Assembly (NCBI RefSeq): GCF_934747485.1 | Contig: NZ_CAKVGN010000031.1 | Coordinates: forward strand, 1-31,878 | Reading direction: 5' to 3' | Length of the DNA stretch: 31,878 bases | Source of the DNA: an uncultured Brachyspira sp. | Lineage (GTDB): Bacteria > Spirochaetota > Brachyspiria > Brachyspirales > Brachyspiraceae | Shown here: positions 7,889 to 16,800 of the stretch, piece after piece | How the letters are laid out: every line of letters starts with the position of its first letter | Position numbering within the stretch: position 1 is the first letter of the stretch | Translations under genes and position numbers: made by a program | Notes under the pieces: model-generated | What the model was told of the DNA's origin: nothing | The model's database searches: none | Seen by the model: the letters and a program-made list of their open reading frames with translations, nothing else

Positions 7889-9634
7889 TTAATAACTTAT
7901 AGTATCGCCTCTTTCATGAACTTCCAAGAACCTAAGCAGCTCAGCTTTTACCTCTTCTGCAGTAGATAAAGTTAAAACTCTTTTAGCAAGCATAGCACAT
8001 TCTTTTTTATCTAAAGAAATAATCATTTTCTTAACTTCAGGTACAGATATAGCTGACATAGAAAATACATCAAGTCCTAATCCGAATAACAAAGGCACAG
8101 CAAGCAAATCACCAGCAAGCTCACCGCACATTGATATAATAATACCATTAGAATGAGCACCGTCTATAGCCATTTTAATAGCAATAAGCACAGATGGGTT
8201 ATAAGGATCACATATAGAAGCAATTTTTTCATTACCTCTGTCAGAAGCTAAAGTATATTGAGTTAAGTCATTTGTACCTATAGAGAAGAAATCAGATTCC
8301 CTCGCAAAAGCTTCCGCTCTAAATACAACAGAAGGAGTCTCTATCATCATTCCCAACTCTAAAGCTTCATTGAAAGCAATATTTTCTTTCATGAGTTCTA
8401 ATTTACATTCATTGAATATATTTTTAGCCTTTCTCAATTCTTCTATAGATACAATCATAGGAAGCATAACTTTAATTTTACCAAAAGCAGAAGCTCTTAG
8501 TAACGCCCTAAATTGTGTTTTTATAATAGCAGGCTTATCCAAACATATTCTCAAAGCCCTCCAACCCAAAGCAGGATTTTCTTCTTTCGGCATTTCCAAA
8601 TAAGGCAAATACTTATCTCCGCCAATATCCATAGTTCTTATTGTAACAGTATGACCGCTCATAGCCTCAGCAACTTCTTTATATGCTTTAAATTGCTCAT
8701 CTTCTGTAGGGAAATTAGTATTTTCCATAAAAAGAAACTCAGTTCTATAAAGCCCAATACCATCAGCACCGTTTTTTAATACCCCGCCTAAATCTGCAGG
8801 AGAACCAATATTAGCATAAACTCTTATTTTTGTTCCATCTTTAGATATAGCATCTCTATGAGCATATTCTTTTAATAAAGCTCTTTGCCTGTCAAATTCC
8901 TCTTTTAGCTTTTCACATTCTTCTATAGATTTTTCAGTCGGCTCTATAATTACCCCGCCGGTATTACCATTTAATATAATAATATCTTCATTTTTTATAT
9001 CTTTTATTATTTCGCCAATACCTACAACAGCAGGAATTTCCAAAGACCTCGCCATAATAGAAGTATGGGAAGTACGGCCGCCTATTTCTGTAATAAAACC
9101 CAATGTATTATCTAAATCTAAATTAGCAGTATCTGATGGAGTTAAATCTCTTGCTACAACTATTGAATTTTTTGGAAGAGTAGATAAATCTAAAATTTTC
9201 TCGCCTCTAATGTTTCTTATCCACCTATCAGCTATATCAGTTAAATCATTAGCTCTCTCTCTTAAATATTCATCTTCTACTTCACTTAAAATCTGTTTAT
9301 ATACTTCTATACCTTGTGATAAAGCATAGTCGGCAGAAACTTTATCATCTGTAATAATGCCATTAACTTCTTCTAATAAATCCTCGTCCTCAAGTAAAGT
9401 GATATGTGCATCAAATATACTAGCTTTTTCGGCAGAAACTTTTTTTAACGCTATTTCTCTTATCTTTTCAAGCTGCTCTTTAGTTTTATTCCTAGCTTCA
9501 AGGAGTTTAATTTTTTCTTTCTCTGGATCTTTACATGGACACTTATTAAGCTCTAATTTTTCAGGGTTAAATATATAAATTTTCCCTATCGCTATACCGG
9601 GAGATACCCCAATACCAGTTATTCTTTTTTCCAT
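7889..9634 (-). CDS. ptsI: Phosphoenolpyruvate-protein phosphotransferase (PTS enzyme I)
   Basis: Enzyme I takes phosphate from phosphoenolpyruvate and passes it to HPr. All its landmarks are present in 581 residues: start ITGIGVSPGIAIGK, phospho-His domain GGRTSHTSIMARS with the active H190, and the PEP-binding barrel with IRTMDIGGDK, then EFFSIGTNDLTQYT-like SDFFSIGTNDLTQYT and the MCGELAGD block near the C-terminus. It is the second gene of ptsH-ptsI, 23 bp after ptsH, with a GGAAA ribosome site. No sugar-specific EII gene is in the window. Confidence 0.97.
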   Translation of the reverse strand: MEKRITGIGVSPGIAIGKIYIFNPEKLELNKCPCKDPEKEKIKLLEARNKTKEQLEKIREIALKKVSAEKASIFDAHITLLEDEDLLEEVNGIITDDKVSADYALSQGIEVYKQILSEVEDEYLRERANDLTDIADRWIRNIRGEKILDLSTLPKNSIVVARDLTPSDTANLDLDNTLGFITEIGGRTSHTSIMARSLEIPAVVGIGEIIKDIKNEDIIILNGNTGGVIIEPTEKSIEECEKLKEEFDRQRALLKEYAHRDAISKDGTKIRVYANIGSPADLGGVLKNGADGIGLYRTEFLFMENTNFPTEDEQFKAYKEVAEAMSGHTVTIRTMDIGGDKYLPYLEMPKEENPALGWRALRICLDKPAIIKTQFRALLRASAFGKIKVMLPMIVSIEELRKAKNIFNECKLELMKENIAFNEALELGMMIETPSVVFRAEAFARESDFFSIGTNDLTQYTLASDRGNEKIASICDPYNPSVLIAIKMAIDGAHSNGIIISMCGELAGDLLAVPLLFGLGLDVFSMSAISVPEVKKMIISLDKKECAMLAKRVLTLSTAEEVKAELLRFLEVHERGDTISY

Positions 9635-9657
9635 AAGCTGTTTTCCAAAAAATAATA

Positions 9658-9924
9658 TTAATCTTTTAAATTAGCTAAAAACTCTTCTATCTTTTTCAAA
9701 GCTTCTTCTTCATTTTCTCCATCGCAATATACAGTTAAAACAGAACCTTTCTTTACACCAAGTGATAATACTTTTAAAAGTGATGAAGCATTAACTTTTT
9801 TTCCTGCTTCATTTTCTATTTCTACTTTACAATTAGTTAAAGTTTTTATAAATGTAACAAATTCATTACCGGGTCTTGCATGAAGACCTGTTTCATTTTG
9901 TATAGTAACTTGTCCTTTAGTCAT
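9658..9924 (-). CDS. ptsH: Phosphocarrier protein HPr
   Basis: An 88-residue HPr. H15 in TGLHARPG is the residue phosphorylated by enzyme I. Ser48 in NASSLLKVLSLGVKKG aligns with regulatory Ser46 of Gram-positive HPr, the target of HPr kinase, so regulatory phosphorylation is possible if that kinase exists in this genome. It is the first gene of ptsHI, with a strong ribosome site AAGGAG and a good promoter at 9956-9983. Confidence 0.96.
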   Translation of the reverse strand: MTKGQVTIQNETGLHARPGNEFVTFIKTLTNCKVEIENEAGKKVNASSLLKVLSLGVKKGSVLTVYCDGENEEEALKKIEEFLANLKD

Positions 9925-9955
9925 ATGAACTCCTTTTTTACATATTATATAATAA

Positions 9956-9983
9956 AGTATATCAGTTTTTTATGTTTTGTCAA
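9956..9983 (-). promoter_or_regulatory. Promoter of ptsHI
   Basis: On the - strand TTGACA (9983-9978) and TATACT (9961-9956) are 16 bp apart, 32 bp before the ptsH ATG. Confidence 0.7.
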
Positions 9984-10051
9984 ATAAGAAATATTTTAGT
10001 ACAAAAAAATATAGATTTTGTATATAAAAGTTAAATACTATAACATAAAAA

Positions 10052-10834
10052 TTAGTTTCTTCCGAAATTAGTATCTATCATATTAAAATATATTCCCTGC
10101 AACACTAAATATGGATATATCTTACATTTTAATAGTTTTAAATTAGATATACCGCCTGTGAGAAATATTTTGCTTTTTATATCATATTTTTCTTTGATAG
10201 CTTTTTTTATTTCTGAAGCACTATAATTTACAGCCCCTATCGTATTATAAATAGAACCTGCTACTAAGGCATCTTGAACATTATTGTTAATAGGATTTGG
10301 AAGCCCAGCAATTTCTCCTATATGAAAATATGGCAGAGAAGTTTTTCTCGATAATGCAAAAGAACTAGTTTTAGTACCCGGCATAATCATTCCGCCTAAA
10401 AATACAAAATCAGAAAGCATAATACTTATTGTGGTTGCTGTGCCCATATCTATAACAATAGAAGCATATTTATTTTCTTCATTAAAGCCCTCTAAGCATA
10501 TAGAAGCATAGGTTGAAAGAAGCCTGTCTATACCAACAGAATCCTTTGGCTCATACATATTGTCTTTTAATTGTATGTCTTTATGAGTAACTCTATATAC
10601 ATCTTTATTTAATATATCTTTAACCGATGAAACAAACATATCATTTACTTTAAAAGATACACTGCTGTAAAAAACTTTATCTATTTTTCCATCAAAATTT
10701 TTCTTTATCTCTCTTAAAGTTTTAAACAAACCTAAAGCATTATGTTCATTAGCATTAAAATATATAGGGTTATGATTATCATCAAATATTGCTGTTTTTA
10801 TTCTAGTATTTCCAATATCTCCTATTAAATACAT
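10052..10834 (-). CDS. coaX: Type III pantothenate kinase
   Basis: CoaX phosphorylates pantothenate in the first step of coenzyme A synthesis. The 260-residue protein has the ASKHA phosphate motif DIGNTRIK (6-13), the second motif VIDMGTATTISIM, and the type III signature GGMIMPGTKTSSFALS with a following RKTSLP region. Its length is typical. The ATG lies three bases after the stop of the upstream CCA-adding gene, whose last codons supply a GGGGC ribosome site, so the two are co-transcribed and possibly coupled in translation. Confidence 0.93.
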   Translation of the reverse strand: MYLIGDIGNTRIKTAIFDDNHNPIYFNANEHNALGLFKTLREIKKNFDGKIDKVFYSSVSFKVNDMFVSSVKDILNKDVYRVTHKDIQLKDNMYEPKDSVGIDRLLSTYASICLEGFNEENKYASIVIDMGTATTISIMLSDFVFLGGMIMPGTKTSSFALSRKTSLPYFHIGEIAGLPNPINNNVQDALVAGSIYNTIGAVNYSASEIKKAIKEKYDIKSKIFLTGGISNLKLLKCKIYPYLVLQGIYFNMIDTNFGRN

Positions 10835-10836
10835 TT

Positions 10837-12234
10837 CTAAGCCCCGTTATTATTAAGATTATTGCCTTCCAAAAAATTCTTAGTCTTTTCTATTAAAATA
10901 GCTCTATCATTCAATTCCGGTTCATCTAATATTAAATCTAAAAGATAATTAAGTATCTTACCTATTATAGGACCTTGTTTTAAATTAAACTCTCTAATTA
11001 AATCATTTCCGTCAATTTTTAAATCTTTTACAGTAATAGCATTTTCTGCTTCTATAATTTTATCTATTCTTGCTAAAAGCTTAGGAATAGCCTTGCTTTC
11101 TTTATCTTTTCTATTACCGCTTCCAATTCTGTCAGCTTCTCTCAATTTTAATAAAGGCTTAATATTTTCAACTCCCACCGCACGCATAAACCTTCTAACA
11201 GCCCCATCAGTCCACTCATCTTGATAATAAAACATATGCTGTCTTACCAAAAGTGTAACAAACTCTATTTCAGCATTAGAATATTTTAATCTTTTCATTA
11301 TTTTTTTAGCAACAGAAGAACCAACAACCTCATGATTATAATAAACAGGGTCATCTTGCTTTGATACTTTCTTTTGAACCATAGGTTTAGCAATATCATG
11401 GAATAATGCCGCTAATCGCACAAGCAAAGTTAATTGATCATTTTCAAAAGGTTCTACTGCCTGTATAGTATGAAGTATATGATAATAAACATCATATTTA
11501 TGAAATTTATTTTGATTAACACCAAAGCCTTGCATTAGCTCAGGCATAATTAAAGGAAGAACTCCTGTTTTTCTAAGAAGTTCTATACCTCTAAAAGGGT
11601 TATTTGATAAAAGTATTCCATTAAACTCTTCTCTTATTCTTTCAGCTGCAATAGAAGCAAGCATGCCTGTAGAATGACATATAGCTTCAAATGTTTCTTT
11701 TTCTATGTCAAAATTAAGTTTTGTGGCAAACCTAATAGCTCTCATTATTCTAAGACCGTCTTCACTAAATCTTTCATAAGGATTTCCAACAGAACGCACA
11801 ACTTTTCTTTTTATGTCTTTCATACCGTCAAACATATCTATAAGTGTGCCGTCTAATACATTATATGCCATAGCATTAATAGTTAAATCTCTTCGAGGCA
11901 AATCTTCTTCTATACTTGATGCATATTCTACTTTATCTGGGTGTCTTCCATCACTATAATTTCCATCGCTTCTGAAAGTTGTTATTTCTACATGCATGTC
12001 TTCTATTATTACTAATACTGTACCATGTTTTATACCTGTTGGAACGGTGTATTTAAACATTCTCTGCACGTCTTCCGGCTTTGCATCTGTGGTGATGTCA
12101 TATTCATGAGGAGTTATACCCATTATAGAGTCTCTAACGGCACCTCCTACAAGAAAGCATTTGAAGCCTTCTATATGTAAAATTCTTGCTATTTCTTTTA
12201 CTGCATGCGGTATATTGGTAAATATTTTTTTCAC
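10837..12234 (-). CDS. cca: CCA-adding tRNA nucleotidyltransferase / poly(A) polymerase family
   Basis: A class II nucleotidyltransferase of 465 residues. The N-terminal catalytic head has VGGAVRDSIMGI (29-40) and the metal site HEYDITTDA (43-51), where Glu44 takes the place of the first Asp of the usual DxD; then RRDLTINAMAY and RFSEDGLRIMRAIRFA, the RNA/nucleotide-binding blocks. An HD domain follows (LFHDIAKP, about residue 280). The HD domain and overall plan fit bacterial CCA-adding enzymes that repair tRNA 3' ends, but poly(A) polymerase (pcnB) cannot be fully ruled out by eye. The start is GTG at 12234 with GGAT upstream. Two promoters precede it, and coaX follows immediately. Confidence 0.9.
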   Translation of the reverse strand: MKKIFTNIPHAVKEIARILHIEGFKCFLVGGAVRDSIMGITPHEYDITTDAKPEDVQRMFKYTVPTGIKHGTVLVIIEDMHVEITTFRSDGNYSDGRHPDKVEYASSIEEDLPRRDLTINAMAYNVLDGTLIDMFDGMKDIKRKVVRSVGNPYERFSEDGLRIMRAIRFATKLNFDIEKETFEAICHSTGMLASIAAERIREEFNGILLSNNPFRGIELLRKTGVLPLIMPELMQGFGVNQNKFHKYDVYYHILHTIQAVEPFENDQLTLLVRLAALFHDIAKPMVQKKVSKQDDPVYYNHEVVGSSVAKKIMKRLKYSNAEIEFVTLLVRQHMFYYQDEWTDGAVRRFMRAVGVENIKPLLKLREADRIGSGNRKDKESKAIPKLLARIDKIIEAENAITVKDLKIDGNDLIREFNLKQGPIIGKILNYLLDLILDEPELNDRAILIEKTKNFLEGNNLNNNGA

Positions 12235-12270
12235 TAATTGCTATCCAACTTTTTACTTTTTATTCTTTAT

Positions 12271-12352
12271 AGTATATACAATTTTTATCTTATTACAAAT
12301 TTATAAACTAATAAAAACGAAATCATTATATTGATAAAACAATAAAAGTCAA
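12271..12352 (-). promoter_or_regulatory. Two tandem promoters upstream of cca-coaX
   Basis: Upstream promoter: TTGACT (12352-12347) and TATAAT (12330-12325), spacing 16. Downstream promoter: TTGTAA (12298-12293) and TATACT (12276-12271), spacing 16. Both point toward the GTG at 12234, which separates cca-coaX from the glycerol block. Confidence 0.6.
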
Positions 12353-12370
12353 ACATATATTAATAAAAAA

Positions 12371-12733
12371 TTATTTATTAACTTCAATATTTCTAGCAGC
12401 AATTATATTAACCCCAGCCGCATTCTCTACAACAATATCCCCTATATGAATAGGTGCTTGAACTTCTATATTTTTTAAAGCATCAAGACATTCCTTAATT
12501 TTTGATTTGTCTATAGGTTCTTTAGTTTTTACAGGAAGCATTTTTAATTTTCCATTTTTTACTTTTACTATAGAAGTAACCATTCTTACAGGACGCACCA
12601 CCTCATCTCTTGCATAAGTATCGCCTCTTTTGCAAGTGTTTCCGCTTACACTCAAAACATTCTTTCCATCTAATTCTACAGACAAAGCACAGCCCATAGG
12701 GCAGCATATACAAGTTAATTCTTTTTTTTCCAT
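12371..12733 (-). CDS. DUF1667 protein, small Cys-rich partner of glycerol-3-phosphate dehydrogenase
   Basis: A 120-residue protein with an N-terminal Cys pattern C8-x-C10-C11-P-M-G-C15 and C34-K-R-G, similar to the 4Fe-4S site at the front of molybdopterin oxidoreductases, so an iron-sulfur cluster is likely. This is DUF1667, which in Firmicutes and spirochaetes lies next to a GlpA-like dehydrogenase and an NAD/FAD oxidoreductase, as here. It probably carries electrons for that complex (inference from context). It is the last gene of the glycerol block, 44 bp after the arginase-family gene, with ribosome site AAGGAAG. Confidence 0.85.
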   Translation of the reverse strand: MEKKELTCICCPMGCALSVELDGKNVLSVSGNTCKRGDTYARDEVVRPVRMVTSIVKVKNGKLKMLPVKTKEPIDKSKIKECLDALKNIEVQAPIHIGDIVVENAAGVNIIAARNIEVNK

Positions 12734-12777
12734 GTTGATTACTTCCTTATATATTAATTATTTTCTATATTTTATAG

Positions 12778-13650
12778 TTACTTAAATAAGTCTAAATCTT
12801 CCATCATATTTTTAAGCATTATTTCAATTCTTGGCATATGTTCTGCTATAGTAAAGCCGACAATTTCCTTTTCTCTTGAAATATCATTTATTATTCTTAC
12901 TACTTCGTTTATCTTCATTCCATTAGGAGAAACCCCGACAGCAGCTATTATTTCATTAGGGTCAAGCACATCCAAATCAAAATGTATTAAGACCTTAGAA
13001 GCATTAGATTTTTTAAGCCATTCTATTACAATTTCACTTGATGAAGAAGTATCTTCAGGTGCAAAATGATTTATGCCGTATTCTTCTTGACGTTTTTTTA
13101 TTTCATCTCTTTCCCAATCTCTAAGCCCCACAAATAATATTTTATCAGATGAAATTTTGCTTGGAAGTATAGAGCTTATCTCTTTATCAACATTACCCAT
13201 ACAAGCACTAACAGCCATAGCATGATATCCAGCATAAGTATTATCTTCAGGCAAAGTAATATCAGGGTGAGCATCTATCCAAATTAAAGCAACATCATTA
13301 TCATATTTTTTATTTAAATACGTAAAAGGCACTACACTAACAGAACATTCTCCGCCGAAAGTTATTATTTTATCAGGATTATTTTTATTTAAAATATCCA
13401 ATGCATTTTTAGTTTGAGATACTATAAAATCATAATCCATAATGCCGTTTTTTATTTCTCTGTTTTTTATATCCAAAGAAACAGGAACTTCTATAGTTTG
13501 ATGATTATCATTTTGGGGAGCTAATATGTTTAATAATTTTGCTCCAAGATAATAACCTCTTGAAGAGTCTTCAGCTTTTAGTTCAGGTATCCAATGAGAA
13601 ATAATTCCGCCCTGCCACTGAGGATAAATAAGTCTTATAGTTTTACTCAT
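12778..13650 (-). CDS. Arginase/ureohydrolase-family protein with Cys at a metal-ligand position
   Basis: A 290-residue ureohydrolase-fold protein. Metal-binding motifs are DAHPD (D126, H128, D130) and HFDLDVLDP (D225, D227), but the first motif, GGDHS in classical arginases and agmatinases, reads GGECS, so C102 replaces the His ligand. A subset of family members shows this; the substrate is not known, and I do not call it arginase. ATG 13650 is chosen because AAGGAAG stands nine bases upstream; an in-frame ATG at 13698 has no such site. It lies between the NAD/FAD oxidoreductase and the DUF1667 gene of the glycerol block, an unexpected place for a ureohydrolase. Confidence 0.8.
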   Translation of the reverse strand: MSKTIRLIYPQWQGGIISHWIPELKAEDSSRGYYLGAKLLNILAPQNDNHQTIEVPVSLDIKNREIKNGIMDYDFIVSQTKNALDILNKNNPDKIITFGGECSVSVVPFTYLNKKYDNDVALIWIDAHPDITLPEDNTYAGYHAMAVSACMGNVDKEISSILPSKISSDKILFVGLRDWERDEIKKRQEEYGINHFAPEDTSSSSEIVIEWLKKSNASKVLIHFDLDVLDPNEIIAAVGVSPNGMKINEVVRIINDISREKEIVGFTIAEHMPRIEIMLKNMMEDLDLFK

Positions 13651-13718
13651 ATAAATAAACTTCCTTTTTATGTTTTTAATGCTTTTATTATATATCATAA
13701 AAATTGTTATTTCAAACT

Positions 13719-14993
13719 TTAATTATCCTCTATCTTAAACTCAATATTTTTTAAACCTTCTTTTGAAAGCATAGCCTTATCAAGCTTTACTGTCTCCATT
13801 TCTCCCGGAGCAAATATCAAATGCTTTTTATGTATTACTCTCTCACCATCAAAATAAACATTTAAAAATTTATTCTGAAATATATTGCTTACTCTAAATC
13901 TCACCATCACATGATCGTCCACATTATCAGCATTAATCATAGAAGGTACAGTGTATCTCACACCATTAGAGCCTTTTAATAAAATAGAGTTTTTATCATC
14001 TCTTCTTTTATTTTTAAGAACATAAGAAGCAGCACTTTTTCCCGCAGTTTCAGCTTCTTCAGATACAAAGTCTACCAAGTCATGAACATGAAGAACATTT
14101 CCGCAAGAAAATACTCCGTCAATATTAGTCTCTAAACTTTCATTAACTATAGCTCCAGAAGTAATAGGGTTAATCTCAACACCAATCTCTTTTGAAAGCT
14201 CATTTTCAGGTATAAGCCCCACAGATAAAAGCAAAGTATCGCAAGAATAATATTCTTCAGTGCCCTTAATAGGCTTCATATTCTCATCAACTTTAGCTAT
14301 TGTAACGCCTTCAAGTCTTTCTTTTCCTTTAATATCAATAACAGTATGACTAAGTTTTAGAGGAATACCGAAATCGTCCAAACATTGAACAATATTTCTT
14401 TTAAGACCTCCGGAGAAAGGAAGTATTTCAGCTACTACTTTTACTTTAGCACCCTCAAAAGTCATTCTCCTAGCCATAATAAGACCAATATCCCCAGAAC
14501 CAAGTATAACAACTTCTTTTCCGGGCATATATCCTTCAATATTAACTAAATGCTGAGCAGCACCGGCAGAAAATATACCAGCAGGTCTAAAACCCGGTAT
14601 ATTCAAAGCACCCCTCGAACGCTCACGGCAGCCCATAGCAAGTATTACGGCTTTAGCATTAATCTCAACTAAACCTTCTTCTTTATTTATATAAGTAATT
14701 TTTTTAGTTTTGTCATTATTGAGTACAATATCCAAAACCATAGTATTAAGTTTATAATTAATATTTAAATCATAAACTTTTTCTATAAATCTATAAGCAT
14801 ATTCAGGTCCCGTAAGCTCCTCACCAAATCTATGAAGCCCAAAACCATTGTGTATGCATTGATTGAGTATGCCTCCAAGCACATTGTCACGCTCTAACAT
14901 AAGTAAATTATCTATTCCATTTTCTTTAGCAGAAATGGCAGCGGCAAGTCCGGCAGGACCGCCTCCTATAACAACAACATCATAAGATTGCAT
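13719..14993 (-). CDS. NAD(P)/FAD-dependent oxidoreductase of the glycerol cluster
   Basis: A 424-residue pyridine-nucleotide-disulfide-type oxidoreductase. It has an N-terminal FAD site VVIGGGPAGLAAAIS, a middle NAD(P) site VVILGSGDIGLIMARR near residue 160, and a second FAD motif TNIDGVFSCGNVLH around residue 290. The C-terminal 80 residues form a small extra domain. In clusters with a GlpA-like protein and DUF1667 it is thought to connect glycerol-3-phosphate oxidation to NAD. It has a GAGGT ribosome site and a candidate promoter of its own at 15013-15041, after a 272-bp gap that holds a repeat. Confidence 0.88.
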   Translation of the reverse strand: MQSYDVVVIGGGPAGLAAAISAKENGIDNLLMLERDNVLGGILNQCIHNGFGLHRFGEELTGPEYAYRFIEKVYDLNINYKLNTMVLDIVLNNDKTKKITYINKEEGLVEINAKAVILAMGCRERSRGALNIPGFRPAGIFSAGAAQHLVNIEGYMPGKEVVILGSGDIGLIMARRMTFEGAKVKVVAEILPFSGGLKRNIVQCLDDFGIPLKLSHTVIDIKGKERLEGVTIAKVDENMKPIKGTEEYYSCDTLLLSVGLIPENELSKEIGVEINPITSGAIVNESLETNIDGVFSCGNVLHVHDLVDFVSEEAETAGKSAASYVLKNKRRDDKNSILLKGSNGVRYTVPSMINADNVDDHVMVRFRVSNIFQNKFLNVYFDGERVIHKKHLIFAPGEMETVKLDKAMLSKEGLKNIEFKIEDN

Positions 14994-15012
14994 TCTTTAC
15001 CTCGTTTATTTT

Positions 15013-15041
15013 TATATACTAAAAATTTTTAAATTTCTCAA
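15013..15041 (-). promoter_or_regulatory. Candidate promoter for the second half of the glycerol block
   Basis: TTGAGA (15041-15036) and TATATA (15018-15013), spacing 17, 20 bp before the ATG of the NAD/FAD oxidoreductase. In this AT-rich sequence such matches can arise by chance. Confidence 0.4.
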
Positions 15042-15195
15042 TTTTTTGTTGTTCTTTTCCCGCCTTCGCACCCACACCTAAAGGTATTTCTTACGGTCGC
15101 CCTGAAGGACTCTTCTCAGTCGCAGGCAGTTCCTTCGGTCGCGTTGCGTACTTCGTCAAAGAACCATACGAAGTACGCTTTCAGCGAAAGTGCAA
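15040..15195. repeat. Mosaic intergenic repeat, copy 2 (three tandem units)
   Basis: Lies between the glpA-like gene and the NAD/FAD oxidoreductase gene. Tandem units at 15082-15100 (AGGTATTTCTTACGGTCGC), 15106-15123 (diverged) and 15124-15142 (AGGCAGTTCCTTCGGTCGC) match those at 3522-3559. The shared ACTTCGTCAAAGAACC follows, here as part of a perfect 11-bp hairpin (15146-15156 with 15168-15178). Its left end TTGTTCTTTTCCCGCCTTCGC resembles 21967-21988. No gene was seen in this 272-bp gap. Confidence 0.7.
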
Positions 15196-15265
15196 GTGTA
15201 AAATTAGTGCAAACCACACTAATCTTGTTTTATATATAAAAATATATTATACAAAATATTAACTA

Positions 15266-16705
15266 TTATAAAGCTTCCTTGTCATAACCAATAACTATTT
15301 CAGAACCCTTACCGCATTTTGTAATAGTTATAGGTGAAACATTAAGTTCCCTTGCCAAAATCTCTATTATCTTAGGAGAGCAGAAACCGCCCTGACATCT
15401 TCCAAGCCCAGCACGTACACGTCTTTTTACTCCGTCAATAGATTTAGCTCCTATTGGGCTTTTTATAGCCTCTACTATTTCGCCCTCTGTAACCTTCTCG
15501 CATCTGCAAATAATATGCCCGTATAAAGGATTTTCTTTTATAAGTTTATTTTTCTCTTCATTAGAAAGAGCATTGAAATGAGTAATTCCTTTTCTCTTTT
15601 CTATAAAGTTTTCTTTTTTCTCGAAGTTTCCTTTCTTACTTACAATATCAGCAACCATCACTCCAATAGCAGGAGAAGAAACAAGTCCGGGAGATTCTAT
15701 ACCAGCACAGTCAAAAAATCCTTCGCAGTCTTCAAGCTCTTTAATAATAAATTCATGATTATCCTCATGAGGACGAAGCCCGCAAAATGATGTAATAACT
15801 TTATTGTAAGGAATATTTTTTACTGTCATTTTGGATTTTTCTATAATTTGTGCAAGTCCATCGGCTGTTGTATTTAACCCTTCTTTGTCTTCTATATCAA
15901 TTGCAGTAGGCCCAAGCATTATATTGCCATGAGCTGTTGGAGTAACCAAAATACCTTTACCCAATTTTGTAGGCAAAGCAAATATTGTTGAGGTTACTAA
16001 ATTATTAACTTCTTTATCAAGTAAAATATAATCTCCTCTTCTTGGAGTTATATGTATTTTATTTTTACTCATCATATTATGAAACTTATCAGCATAAACA
16101 CCAGCAGCATTTACAATATATTTTGCTTTTATAGTTCCGTTATTAGTTTCTGCTTCAAAAGTGCCGTCAGAGAGTTTTTTAATATTAATTACTTCAGTAT
16201 TAAATTTAAACTCCGCTCCATTTGCATGAGCATTTTCAGCATAGGCAATATTTAATATAAAAGGGTCAACTACCCCCCCAGTAGGTGCATACAAAGCCGC
16301 ACATACATTATCATTGAGATTAGGCTCTCTCTTATGAACCTCTTCTCTGTTTAATATTTGAAGATTCTCAACTCCATTTTTTATTCCTCTGTCGTATATA
16401 GCTTTTAAATTAGGAATATCCTCTTCATTAGTACAAACTACCAAAGAACCATTATGTATAAAAGGCACATCAAGGTCTTCTGCTATTTTTGGCATCATCT
16501 TATTTCCTAATACATTAAGTTTAGCCATAAGTGAACCTGTCTTAGCATCAAACCCAGCATGCACTATTCCGCTATTAGATTTTGAAGTGCCGGAGCAAAC
16601 ATCTTCCCCCCTCTCAACAACACATATATTAGCTTTATATCTTGCTAATTCTCTGGCAGAAGAAGTACCAGATACACCAGCACCTATAATCAATACATCA
16701 TACAT
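15266..16705 (-). CDS. glpA: FAD-dependent glycerol-3-phosphate dehydrogenase (GlpA-like) with C-terminal [2Fe-2S] domain
   Basis: A 479-residue DAO-fold flavoprotein that oxidises glycerol-3-phosphate to dihydroxyacetone phosphate (inferred from family and context). It starts with the FAD motif IIGAGVSGTSSAREL; the substrate domain includes NSGIVHAGFDAKTGSLMAKL-type segment near residue 45. A BFD-like [2Fe-2S] domain at the C-terminus has C400-x-C402 and C437-x4-C442. There is no glpB or glpC; an NAD/FAD oxidoreductase and a DUF1667 protein replace them, as in many anaerobes. It is 95 bp after glpK, with ribosome site AGAGGA. Confidence 0.88.
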   Translation of the reverse strand: MYDVLIIGAGVSGTSSARELARYKANICVVERGEDVCSGTSKSNSGIVHAGFDAKTGSLMAKLNVLGNKMMPKIAEDLDVPFIHNGSLVVCTNEEDIPNLKAIYDRGIKNGVENLQILNREEVHKREPNLNDNVCAALYAPTGGVVDPFILNIAYAENAHANGAEFKFNTEVINIKKLSDGTFEAETNNGTIKAKYIVNAAGVYADKFHNMMSKNKIHITPRRGDYILLDKEVNNLVTSTIFALPTKLGKGILVTPTAHGNIMLGPTAIDIEDKEGLNTTADGLAQIIEKSKMTVKNIPYNKVITSFCGLRPHEDNHEFIIKELEDCEGFFDCAGIESPGLVSSPAIGVMVADIVSKKGNFEKKENFIEKRKGITHFNALSNEEKNKLIKENPLYGHIICRCEKVTEGEIVEAIKSPIGAKSIDGVKRRVRAGLGRCQGGFCSPKIIEILARELNVSPITITKCGKGSEIVIGYDKEAL

Positions 16706-16800
16706 AATATATTCCTCTATTATTATTTATAATATTTTGTAAATTGAACAGTAAGTTTTTTTATTAGAAAGTATGTTCATTATATAAAGCAAACAATAAG

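Noticed and set aside
13651..13698. Longer arginase-family protein starting at 13698
   Set aside because: The extra 16 residues are not family-like, and the AAGGAAG ribosome site falls between the two candidate starts, serving the shorter one.
16706..16800. GAACA...TGTTC inverted repeat between glpK and glpA as an operator
   Set aside because: The arms are only five bases long with a wide AT-rich centre; such matches are expected by chance.
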